From positions 1 to 7,162 of the forward strand of contig JAPKZP010000055.1 in the NCBI GenBank assembly GCA_026393735.1: a stretch of DNA of 7,162 nucleotides, read 5' to 3'. The notes beneath the pieces are model-generated. The model was not told the DNA's origin. It saw nothing but the letters and a program-made list of their open reading frames with translations, and ran no database searches. Positions 1 through 6,062 of the stretch are shown here, one piece after another (the first letter of the stretch is position 1; every line of letters starts with the position of its first letter). Source of the DNA: Acidobacteriota bacterium. Its GTDB lineage: Bacteria; Acidobacteriota; Vicinamibacteria; Vicinamibacterales; JAKQTR01. The position numbers and the translations under genes are program-made.

Positions 1-52
1 TGAACACCGACACGACGGGCCGCCATTCCTCGAACCGCATGCCCTCGGTCAT
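1..52 (-). CDS. 5' end of an unidentified divergent gene (partial)
   Basis: Read on the minus strand, an ATG at 52 opens a frame that runs off the window edge after 17 codons (MTEGMRFEEWRPVVSVF). A GGAGG lies about 11 bases upstream of this ATG (plus-strand positions 64-68), slightly far but usable as a ribosome binding site. The gene would be transcribed away from the ATP synthase cluster. Seventeen residues are too few to assign a family, and a chance open frame is possible. Confidence 0.35.
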   Translation of the reverse strand, partial: MTEGMRFEEWRPVVSVF

Positions 53-192
53 CGTGCTCGTGTCCTCCGCCGTTCACTCATCGTCGCGATGCCCATCGTA
101 ACCTCCACCTCGCAAGCAGACAAGAACAGATCGGCCTTATCAGCTGCCTTGCCCCGCTTCGTGGGTTGGACGATACTGACGCGAGATCGATT

Positions 193-507
193 ATGGTGTT
201 CCGCCCGACCAGGACCGCCGGAGAAGCCTTGCGTACCGCCGGGGCGCTCAGCACCGTCGGCTTGGCCTTCGTACTGGCGCTGGTCATCGGGTTCTGGTTC
301 GGCACGGTCCTCGATCGCTGGCTGGGCACGCGGCCGCTCTTCACGATGGTGTTCTTCTTTCTTGGGCTCGCGGCCGGGATCCTCAACGTCTACCGCATCG
401 TGTCGCAGGCATATCCCGCTGGTCCATCAAGGAAAGAGGACGCTTCTCCGCCGGGCAATCAGTCCGACGGCCCGACGGACCGCGACATGTACGACGGAGA
501 GGCCTGA
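193..507 (+). CDS. atpZ: AtpZ/AtpI-family F1Fo ATP synthase accessory membrane protein
   Basis: A small membrane protein of about 104 residues. Two hydrophobic helices (about residues 17-39 and 49-71 from the ATG at 193) flank the signature G-x3-G-x2-LDRWLGT, followed by a second helix ending GLAAGILNVYR. This is the pattern of the AtpZ-type ATP synthase-associated proteins, proposed to aid c-ring assembly or Mg2+ supply. The tail is polar and acidic, with D, E and P residues, and is not conserved. The start is uncertain: neither the ATG at 193 nor an in-frame TTG at 166, which would add nine residues (MDDTDARSI), has a good Shine-Dalgarno sequence. It is first in the cluster, 20 bases ahead of the atpI-like gene, which supports the assignment. 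The family is fairly certain; the exact function is not established from sequence. Confidence 0.8.
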   Translation: MVFRPTRTAGEALRTAGALSTVGLAFVLALVIGFWFGTVLDRWLGTRPLFTMVFFFLGLAAGILNVYRIVSQAYPAGPSRKEDASPPGNQSDGPTDRDMYDGEA

Positions 508-527
508 CAGCGCCTCGCCAAGACGCC

Positions 528-956
528 ATGTCACCCTCTGCCGAACCCGACCCGTCGCTTCGTCGCATCCAGCGTGATTCGGCGATCGTCTGCGCTTGCG
601 CAGCCCTCGCGGCCCTGGTGATCCAGCGCGGCCGCCCTGGAGGCGCACTTGGCGTGATCGCTGGCGGCGCCCTGATGGCCTACAGCCACCGGGCGATCAC
701 GGGCGGCGTCGATGCCATCGTACGGAAGACGGTCGCCGCCGCGCCCGTGGACGGGACCCGGCCCGTCAGCACGCGCTCAGTGTCGTGGCCGATCCTCAAG
801 TTCATCGCGCGCTACCTCGTCATCGCCGTTGCGGCGTGGGCGGTGCTCGTCCCGCTTCGCGCCGACCCGCTCGGACTCTTCGCAGGCGTGACCGTTCCCG
901 TGGTCGCGATCGCTATCGAGGCCGTCCGGCTCCTGCCTCGGCGGAAGCGCCCCTGA
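528..956 (+). CDS. atpI: ATP synthase subunit I-like protein (AtpI)
   Basis: A 142-residue protein with four predicted membrane helices (about 17-33, 38-54, 87-110 and 114-135) and a very basic end (RLLPRRKRP). Size, topology and position just ahead of subunit a match the AtpI family, which helps assemble the c-ring in other bacteria and is poorly conserved in sequence. The segment between helices 2 and 3 (about 65-86) is polar and probably cytoplasmic. No clear Shine-Dalgarno sequence precedes the ATG, so translation may be coupled to atpZ, which ends 20 bases earlier. Identification rests mainly on topology and synteny, since the residues themselves are not diagnostic. A generic small membrane protein is the alternative. 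Confidence 0.7.
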   Translation: MSPSAEPDPSLRRIQRDSAIVCACAALAALVIQRGRPGGALGVIAGGALMAYSHRAITGGVDAIVRKTVAAAPVDGTRPVSTRSVSWPILKFIARYLVIAVAAWAVLVPLRADPLGLFAGVTVPVVAIAIEAVRLLPRRKRP

Positions 957-978
957 ACCTGGCCCGGCGGAGCTGGTA

Positions 979-1000
979 AGTGCCCTGAAAGCAGGGCACT
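979..1000 (+). other. Intercistronic hairpin between atpI and atpB
   Basis: AGTGCCCTG (979-987) and CAGGGCACT (992-1000) form a perfect 9-bp stem closed by an AAAG loop. It lies 22 bases after the atpI-like stop codon. No run of T follows (the next bases are ACGTGCGATC), so it is not a standard intrinsic terminator. It could slow or partly end transcription, protect an mRNA 3' end or separate expression of the two accessory genes from atpB and atpE. The structure is directly visible; the role is inferred. Confidence 0.6.
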
Positions 1001-1019
1001 ACGTGCGATCCGGTGGTTC

Positions 1020-1049
1020 TTTACTGCGGGGCAGGCCATACGCTATCCT
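1020..1049 (+). promoter_or_regulatory. Candidate internal promoter ahead of atpB
   Basis: TTTACT (1020-1025, four of six to the -35 consensus) is followed after 18 bases by TATCCT (1044-1049, four of six to the -10 consensus). It lies in the 165-base gap between the atpI-like gene and atpB, just after the hairpin at 979-1000. A start near 1056 would leave a leader of about 65 bases. Matches are mediocre and could be chance in a gap this long, although the long gap itself suggests separate control of atpB and atpE. Nothing else in the gap looks coding. Confidence 0.3.
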
Positions 1050-1121
1050 TGTACCTTTGCATGGCCTCCCGGTGCGTCCGCTGGCGGTCCGACGCCGCAT
1101 CGAGGGCGGGTTGTCGCGCGT

Positions 1122-1931
1122 ATGGAAAAGCTCGAACACGAACTCTGGATCGTCCAGGCGGCCAACGCCATCTTCGGTTCCGCCGTGAACGCTCTGCTCG
1201 GGCTGTTCGGGTTGCACGCCGCCGATCCGGCGAAGCCGATCCCGAACTACCTGGTGATGGTCTACCTCGTCGTCGCGGTGCTCATCGCGCTGGCGTTCCT
1301 CGTGCGCTCCCGGCTGAGCGTGGACAATCCCGGCAGGCTGCAGATCGTCTTCGAGGACGTCGTCGGCGCCCTCGGCGGCATGCTCGAGGACATCGTTGGT
1401 CCGAACGGACGGAACTACCTGACGCTGGTCGGCACAGTCGGGATCTTCATCCTGTTCGCCAACCTGATGGGCCTCATCCCCGGGTTGATGGCGCCGACGA
1501 GCAGCATCAACGTGACGCTGGGCTGCGCGCTGACCGTGTGGACCTACTATCACATCCAGGGCGTGAAAGAGCAGGGCCTCGGCGCGTACCTGAAGCACTT
1601 CGCCGCCCCGCCAGGCGCGCCGCTGTTCATCGCGCCGATCATGCTGCCGATCGAAATCATCAGCCATTTCTCCCGCGTGTTGTCGCTCTCGCTGCGGCTG
1701 TTCGGCAACATCTTCGGTGAAGAACTGGTCATCCTGATTCTGTTCAGTATCGTGCCGTTCCTGGTGCCGCTGCCCATGATGTTCCTGGGCATCATCACGT
1801 CGTCGCTTCAGGCCTTCATCTTCGTCATGCTGACGATGATCTACCTGGGTGGGGCGGTGGCCTCGGAACACAGCCACGAAGAAGCTCATGGGCAAGGACC
1901 CGGTCACCACGCCGAGGGCGTGTTGGCCTGA
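1122..1931 (+). CDS. atpB: F1Fo ATP synthase subunit a
   Basis: A 269-residue polytopic membrane protein, nearly the length of the E. coli subunit (271). Together with the c-ring it forms the two half-channels for ion movement through Fo. The family signature SLRLFGN is at 190-196. R192 corresponds to the essential E. coli Arg210, N196 to Asn214 and E201 to Glu219. SSLQAFIFVMLTMIYL (227-242) is the conserved last helix, with Q230 matching Gln252. Helices are also evident at about 43-62, 100-121, 129-146, 167-183 and 200-222. The position equivalent to E. coli His245 is glycine (G223). The N-terminus is short and has no cleavable signal. The C-terminus ends in a His-rich tail (249-264). The ribosome site is weak (GAGGGCGGG at 1102-1110). 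atpE follows 37 bases later. Confidence 0.97.
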   Translation: MEKLEHELWIVQAANAIFGSAVNALLGLFGLHAADPAKPIPNYLVMVYLVVAVLIALAFLVRSRLSVDNPGRLQIVFEDVVGALGGMLEDIVGPNGRNYLTLVGTVGIFILFANLMGLIPGLMAPTSSINVTLGCALTVWTYYHIQGVKEQGLGAYLKHFAAPPGAPLFIAPIMLPIEIISHFSRVLSLSLRLFGNIFGEELVILILFSIVPFLVPLPMMFLGIITSSLQAFIFVMLTMIYLGGAVASEHSHEEAHGQGPGHHAEGVLA

Positions 1932-1953
1932 CGCGGACGTTTGACAACCTACT

Positions 1954-1960
1954 GAGGAGG
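1954..1960 (+). promoter_or_regulatory. Strong ribosome binding site that fixes the atpE start
   Basis: GAGGAGG is a near-perfect Shine-Dalgarno sequence. Its 8-base distance to the GTG at 1969 is standard, whereas the GTG at 1963 is only 2 bases away. It is the best ribosome site in the cluster, which fits the need for many copies of subunit c per enzyme. Confidence 0.75.
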
Positions 1961-1968
1961 CTGTGGTC

Positions 1969-2316
1969 GTGAAGACGCGTTATGCACCGATGTTCACGTT
2001 TGTTGTGCTGGCTCTCGGGCTCGCGAGCCCGCTCTACGCGCAGGAGCCGGCTGCGGCCGCAGCGTCCACTGGCGTGGAAGTCGTGCGCTGGTCGATCATC
2101 ACCGCGGGATTCGCCCTGGCGATCGCGGCGGCGTTCGGCGCCCTGTCCCAGGCCAAGGGCCTGAGTGCGGCCGTTGAAGGCATCGCCCGCAACCCCGCGG
2201 CGGCGAACGACATCCGCGGCAACCTGATCCTGGGCCTCGTCCTGATCGAGTCGCTCGTGATCTACGTGCTGCTGATCTCCCTGATCCTGTTCTTCATCAA
2301 GCCGTTCGGCGGCTAG
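1969..2316 (+). CDS. atpE: F1Fo ATP synthase subunit c precursor
   Basis: The rotor-ring subunit: two helices joined by a polar loop with IARNP (72-76). The second helix carries the ion-binding glutamate E94 in LIESLVIY. A strong GAGGAGG at 1954-1960 chooses the start: it is only 2 bases from the GTG at 1963 but 8 bases from the GTG at 1969, so the protein begins MKTRY and has 115 residues. That is about 30 longer than a typical subunit c. The excess is a signal-peptide-like N-terminus: basic KTR, a hydrophobic stretch FTFVVLALGLASPL and a plausible cut after A24 (LYA/QE), leaving an Ala-rich linker before helix 1. Q61, S95 and Y99 match three residues of the Na+ site of the Ilyobacter c-ring, but L96 replaces its Thr67, so the coupling ion is uncertain. 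Confidence 0.96.
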   Translation: MKTRYAPMFTFVVLALGLASPLYAQEPAAAAASTGVEVVRWSIITAGFALAIAAAFGALSQAKGLSAAVEGIARNPAAANDIRGNLILGLVLIESLVIYVLLISLILFFIKPFGG

Positions 2317-2339
2317 CCGGACGCTCCAGCATCAGACCG

Positions 2340-2367
2340 GTGGCGGGCCCCGTCGGGGGTCCGCCGC
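2340..2367 (+). terminator. GC-rich terminator-like hairpin after atpE
   Basis: GTGGCGGGCCCC (2340-2351) pairs with GGGGTCCGCCGC (2356-2367) in a 12-bp stem containing two G-T wobbles, with a four-base GTCG loop. It begins 24 bases after the atpE stop and is the strongest hairpin I see in the window. It is followed by GGCATCCCGC, not by T residues, so it would be an atypical terminator or an mRNA 3'-end stabiliser. Its place at the end of the cluster makes a termination or processing role likely. Confidence 0.55.
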
Positions 2368-2395
2368 GGCATCCCGCCCGGCGCAGAGGAGGCGT

Positions 2396-2815
2396 GTGCG
2401 TCGCTGGCTGTCCCTGACGCCGTTCGACGGGCTCCTGCTCCTGATGGTCCTCATCTGGGGCGCCAACTACTCCGTCGTCAAGACCACGCTTCGTGAGATC
2501 CCTCCGCAGGCCTTCAATGCCCTGCGGTTGGTGATCGCCTCGATCGTGTTCCTGATTGCGGCGTCGATCCCCGAGTTGAGGCAGATCGTGTGGGGCCGAG
2601 TACCTCTCTGGGCGTGGGCATCCCTTGCCTTGTCCGCCGTCCTCGCGCTGAACGTCGCGTACTTGATTTGGTACACGTCGGTCCAGCGCATCGGGAACAT
2701 CCGGACCTCTGCATACTCGAACATCATTCCCCTGGTGGCCATGACCATCGCGGCAGTGGCCCTCGGCCCGCCTCCGACCCGCCGGCTGAGGAGTAGGTGC
2801 CGCCCTACAGCTTGA
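2396..2815 (+). pseudogene. Shortened EamA/DMT-family transporter (internal deletion and altered 3' end)
   Basis: This frame encodes 139 residues, while EamA-type drug/metabolite exporters normally have about 300 residues and ten helices in two EamA repeats. Residues 12-58 look like the first two helices of the N-terminal repeat (WGANYSVVKTTLREIPPQAF, then NALRLVIASIVFLIAAS). Residues 70-124 look like the last part of the C-terminal repeat (ALNVAYLIWY, SVQRIGNIRTSAYSN, IIPLVAMTIAAVALG). About six helices between them are missing, with an in-frame join near residues 60-69 (about 2573-2602). The usual LGEP motif reads LGPP and is followed by an Arg-rich tail (TRRLRSRCRPTA) unlike the family. 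The GTG start has AGAGGAGG at 2385-2392, 3 bases away. A working four-helix protein cannot be excluded, but a decaying remnant is more likely. Confidence 0.7.
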
Positions 2816-3824
2816 ATTCGAAGCAGCCGGGCGTCACGATCGCTCGGCCGGCGCCGGCAAAGAACAGGCTCGACGGCGAGATGATGCCGGCGCCGCGAAA
2901 CTGCACCACGCGGACCTTGTTGCCGTCGCCGTCATAGACGTAGGTGTACGGCAGCGTCAGCACCACCCACAGGTTGCCGCCGGCATCGACCGCCGCCGTG
3001 CGGACGGCCGGCGTGACGAGCGGCAGTTCCCGCTCGCCGGCTTGACCCGTTCTCCGCGGCCAGACCGTCGGCAGCGCCGCCAGGACAGGGTCCAACTCCA
3101 CGCCCTCGATGTGCCGCTCGTACAGCAGGCGCCCGGCCTGATCGTACTTCCGGAACACCGGCACGCCCGTCTGGAAGACGAAGTAGAAGCCTCCCTTGGG
3201 GTTGACCAGGGGCAGGCCGGAGTTCAGGGCGAGGTGGAGATCCGCGTCCTGCTCGTGACCTGTCGGACGCAGGATGCCAATCGATCGCGTGGCGCTGCCG
3301 GCCAGGCCGTACTCGGTGATGAGCGAACCTGTCTCCGGCTGGCTCATGATGATCGCGGCACCCGTGTACTGCAGCGACCCGATGCCGCTCAGCACGACGC
3401 TTCCCATCGTGACCCGCGCAACGGCCCGCCCCGGCAGCGAGAATCCCCCCAGCCGGCGCCCCGTGCCGGAGAACACCTGGATGCGCTCACGATTGCCCGG
3501 GGCGTCCGCTACGACGAACGACCCACCGGGCTCGGCATCAAAGGCCGATGGGTCGAGGAGGCGTCCGGCTTCTTCGCCGATCTCGACCAGTTTCCACGTC
3601 GTGGTCTGGTTGACGTCCACGCCAAAGACGGCATGCCCACGCCGATCGAAGACGAAGTACTGGCCGGACCGCACCTGCTGGAACGCGGCAGGTTCCCGGT
3701 AGGAGCCCACGATCTCAGGCGGAAGTCCGCCCACGGACTGAAGGATCTCGACGCGCATCGAGGCCGGGAGCTGGAGCGTTCCCCAGATGACCACCGAGAG
3801 CAGCACAAAGGCGTGGCGTCTCAT
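2805..3824 (-). CDS. Secreted beta-propeller protein of unknown function
   Basis: A 339-residue protein with an N-terminal signal peptide (MRRHAFVLLSVVIWGTLQLPA). The rest is a repeating beta pattern of the NHL/6-bladed propeller type: hydrophobic strand, turn with D or G, then a strand with V-F or V-Y. Clear blades are at about 54-70 (YFVFDRRG), 99-132 (GGSFVVADAPGNRERIQVF), 209-241 (GGFYFVFQTG, FRKYDQAGRLL), 277-311 (VDAGGNLWVVL, YVYDGDGNKVRVVQF) and a closing blade at 315-339. No catalytic motif is recognised; such proteins bind ligands or partners outside the cytoplasmic membrane. The chosen ATG gives a proper signal peptide and begins 7 bases after the E1 stop, so the two genes are probably co-transcribed. 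An upstream in-frame extension would overlap the E1 gene and is rejected. Its end overlaps the convergent transporter remnant by 11 bases. Confidence 0.75.
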   Translation of the reverse strand: MRRHAFVLLSVVIWGTLQLPASMRVEILQSVGGLPPEIVGSYREPAAFQQVRSGQYFVFDRRGHAVFGVDVNQTTTWKLVEIGEEAGRLLDPSAFDAEPGGSFVVADAPGNRERIQVFSGTGRRLGGFSLPGRAVARVTMGSVVLSGIGSLQYTGAAIIMSQPETGSLITEYGLAGSATRSIGILRPTGHEQDADLHLALNSGLPLVNPKGGFYFVFQTGVPVFRKYDQAGRLLYERHIEGVELDPVLAALPTVWPRRTGQAGERELPLVTPAVRTAAVDAGGNLWVVLTLPYTYVYDGDGNKVRVVQFRGAGIISPSSLFFAGAGRAIVTPGCFEFKL

Positions 3825-3831
3825 GGGGGGC

Positions 3832-5961
3832 TCAGTAGCGCGCCGTTTCCCGGATCGCGTCGAGGATGTTCGACGCGTTCGGGAGAATGACCTCCTCGAG
3901 GTCCGGACAGTACGCGACCGGTGTGTCCATCGACGCCACCCGTCGCACCGGCGCATCGAGATGATGGAACTCGTGCTGCGCGATGTACGCGGCGACCTCG
4001 GCCCCGAAGCCGCACGTCAACTGGTCCTCGTGGGCGACAACCGCCCGGTTGGTCCGCGCTACCCACTCGCGAATGGTGCTCCAGTCGCACGGGACGAGTG
4101 TCCGCAGATCCACGACGGCCACGCTGATGGCGTCCTTCTCCGCCTGCTGCGCCGCGAGCAAGGCACGCTGCACGAGCGCGCCCCAGGTGAACACCACCAC
4201 GTCCGTGCCCTCGCGGCGCACGGCGGCCCGGCCGAAGGGAATCATGTAGTCGGCACCCGGGTATTCGCCCTTGTTGTAGGTCTGGCGGTAAAGATGCTTG
4301 TGTTCGAAGAACATGACCGGGTCGTCGCACCGGATCGCGGTCCGCAGGAGGCCGGCGGCGTCCTGGGCGTTCGAGGGGAACACCAGACGGATGCCGGGTG
4401 AATGCGCGAAGATGCTGACGCCGGACTGGCTGTGGTACGGCGCGCCGCCGCGCAGATAGCCGCCGATGGGCACCCGCACGACCATGGGACACGTCCAGTT
4501 GTTGCCCGAGCGGTACCGCATCATGGACATCTCGTCGCGCAACTGCTGCATCGCCGGCCAGATGTAGTCGAAGAACTGAATCTCCACGACCGGTTTCAGG
4601 CCGCGGAGCGCCATCCCGACGGCGCGGCCGATGATGTTCGCCTCGGCCAGCGGCGAGTTGAACACGCGATCGCTGCCGAACTGGCGCTGCAGGCCGTGCG
4701 TGACCTTGAACACGCCGCCCTTGCCCTGCACCTCGTTGAGGCTGGCCTCACGGCTGCAGTCGGCAACGTCCTCGCCGAAGATGACGATGCGCGGGTTGCG
4801 CGTCATCTCGTCCTTCAGTGTCCGGTTGATGGCCCCGACCATCGTGTCGGGCTTGCCGTCTGGCGTCGCCTCGGTCGCAAACGACGCCGACGCCGGATCC
4901 ACGTCCGGCGAGAACACCCAGAGCCCGGCGGTGTCGCGGGCCGGCTTGGGGGCCTCCATGGCGCGCTTCGCGGCGTCGTTGATCTCGCGCTCGACCTCGG
5001 CCTGGATGGCCTCGATCTCCTTCTCGCTCGCGAGGCCGCGAGCCAGGAGGAACCGCGTCATCCGGCGCACGGGGTCGCGCCGGGATTCCGCCTCGCGCTC
5101 CTCCGGCGTCTTGTACAGCCGCTCGTCGTCCGACAGCGAGTGCGAGTACGGCCGGACGACCGAGGCATGCACGAGCGCGGGGCCGCGCCGGGCACGGGCG
5201 TAGGACACCGCCTCCTGCATCGCCCGGTGACTGTCGACGAAGTCCGTGCCGTCCGCGGTGACGACGAGCAGGTGTGGAAACGTACGCACGAGCGCGGAAA
5301 TGCTGCCACCTGGCGTCTGGATTTCGACAGGCACCGAGATGGCCCATCCGTTGTCTTCGATCAGAAACACGACTGGCACCCGTCGGGTGCACGCCGTATT
5401 CAGCGATTCCCAGAACTCGCCTTGGCTCGTTGTCCCGTCGCCGAGCGACACGTACGCGACCTCGTCCGCCCGGTGCAGCGCCTCGCGATTGTCGATGCCG
5501 GGCAGGGTCCCGTACAGCAGCGCCGCCTCTGCGCATCCGACCGCCTGGAGGCACTGCGACCCGGTCGCGCTGCCCTGAGACACGATGTTGAAGCGCGTGT
5601 GCCCCCAGTGCGACGGCATCTGGCGGCCACCCGATGCCGGGTCTTCGGAAGACCCGACCGCCTGGAGGAACATCTCGTACGGCGTCACGCCGAGGGCCAG
5701 GCAGAGGGCGCGGTCGCGGTAGTACGGAAAGAACCAGTCATACGAGGGCCGCAGGCTGAGTCCGGCCGCCGCGAGGATGGCTTCGTGTCCCGCACCGCTG
5801 ATCTGGAAGAAGATCTGGCTCTGGTTCTTGAGCTGGATTTCCTTGTCGTCGATCTTCCGCGACAGATACATGAGGCGGAAGGCACGGAGCAGGTAGTCGC
5901 GCGTCAGGTCAGCCGGGAGCGCACGCTCTGGTGTAACCTGGGCCGGAGTCGTCGTCTGCAT
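3832..5961 (-). CDS. Fused alpha-beta E1 component of a branched-chain-type 2-oxoacid dehydrogenase
   Basis: A 709-residue thiamin-diphosphate enzyme that decarboxylates a 2-oxoacid and passes the acyl group to the lipoyl arm of E2. The alpha half (about 20-335) has the ThDP/Mg motif GDG (174-176) to N204 in EDNGWAIS. Its loop HSLSDD (274-279) resembles the S-x-S-D-D loop of branched-chain E1, whereas pyruvate E1 usually has S-x-S-D-P. A linker rich in A, P and D (about 338-369) leads to the beta half (about 371-709). That half contains GEDVAD (396 on, with E397 at the conserved Glu), GGVFKVTHGL, RVFNSPLAEANIIG, EIQFFDYIWPA, RYRSG and HSQS (510-513). The ATG at 5961 is preceded by AGGA six bases away; an in-frame TTG at 6027 is less likely. 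Branched-chain keto acids are the likely substrates, but pyruvate is possible. E2 and E3 genes are not in the window. Confidence 0.93.
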   Translation of the reverse strand: MQTTTPAQVTPERALPADLTRDYLLRAFRLMYLSRKIDDKEIQLKNQSQIFFQISGAGHEAILAAAGLSLRPSYDWFFPYYRDRALCLALGVTPYEMFLQAVGSSEDPASGGRQMPSHWGHTRFNIVSQGSATGSQCLQAVGCAEAALLYGTLPGIDNREALHRADEVAYVSLGDGTTSQGEFWESLNTACTRRVPVVFLIEDNGWAISVPVEIQTPGGSISALVRTFPHLLVVTADGTDFVDSHRAMQEAVSYARARRGPALVHASVVRPYSHSLSDDERLYKTPEEREAESRRDPVRRMTRFLLARGLASEKEIEAIQAEVEREINDAAKRAMEAPKPARDTAGLWVFSPDVDPASASFATEATPDGKPDTMVGAINRTLKDEMTRNPRIVIFGEDVADCSREASLNEVQGKGGVFKVTHGLQRQFGSDRVFNSPLAEANIIGRAVGMALRGLKPVVEIQFFDYIWPAMQQLRDEMSMMRYRSGNNWTCPMVVRVPIGGYLRGGAPYHSQSGVSIFAHSPGIRLVFPSNAQDAAGLLRTAIRCDDPVMFFEHKHLYRQTYNKGEYPGADYMIPFGRAAVRREGTDVVVFTWGALVQRALLAAQQAEKDAISVAVVDLRTLVPCDWSTIREWVARTNRAVVAHEDQLTCGFGAEVAAYIAQHEFHHLDAPVRRVASMDTPVAYCPDLEEVILPNASNILDAIRETARY

Positions 5962-6041
5962 GGCATATCCTGGCGGGTCGAGGCGGCGCTCGCCGCCGGT
6001 CGGGCCCGCGCGAGTGTCCAGCGTCAATGAGTGAAAGTCTA

Positions 6042-6050
6042 ATTATATCA
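6042..6050 (-). promoter_or_regulatory. Extended -10 promoter for the E1-propeller operon
   Basis: On the minus strand the bases read TGATATAAT, a perfect TATAAT (6047-6042) with the TG of an extended -10 element. The position 17 bases upstream reads TTATAG (6070-6065), a poor -35, as is common with extended -10 promoters. Transcription should begin near 6035, giving a leader of about 73 bases to the ATG at 5961. In DNA this GC-rich, a perfect box is unlikely by chance. Confidence 0.7.
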
Positions 6051-6062
6051 TCGGGTTCCGGG

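Noticed and set aside
79..91. CATCG-TCG-CGATG dyad before atpZ
   Set aside because: A 5-bp palindrome is expected by chance and no second copy was found.
1013..1720. 235-codon plus-strand frame overlapping atpB
   Set aside because: It is an out-of-frame reading of atpB with Arg-rich, motif-free translation.
999..1910. Open frame of 303 codons on the minus strand, antisense to atpB
   Set aside because: It is opposite a clear subunit a gene and its translation is rich in H, Q, D, E and R with no domain.
2793..2808. Small hairpin (GTAGG/CCTAC, six-base loop) at the convergent gene ends
   Set aside because: Only 5 bp, inside coding sequence and without a T-run; too weak to call a terminator.
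3825..3956. N-terminal extension of the propeller protein by 44 residues
   Set aside because: It overlaps the end of the E1 gene, is Arg/Ser/Thr rich and would bury the signal peptide. The ATG at 3824 is better.
5962..6027. TTG start at 6027 for the E1 gene
   Set aside because: It lies only about 8 bases after the predicted transcript start, lacks a ribosome site and adds residues not expected in E1. The ATG at 5961 has AGGA at good spacing.
4402..6030. Long open frame of 542 codons on the plus strand, antisense to the E1 gene
   Set aside because: The minus strand encodes a complete E1 with all motifs. The antisense translation is low-complexity (R, H, A, V, L rich) with no recognisable domain, as expected opposite GC-rich codons.
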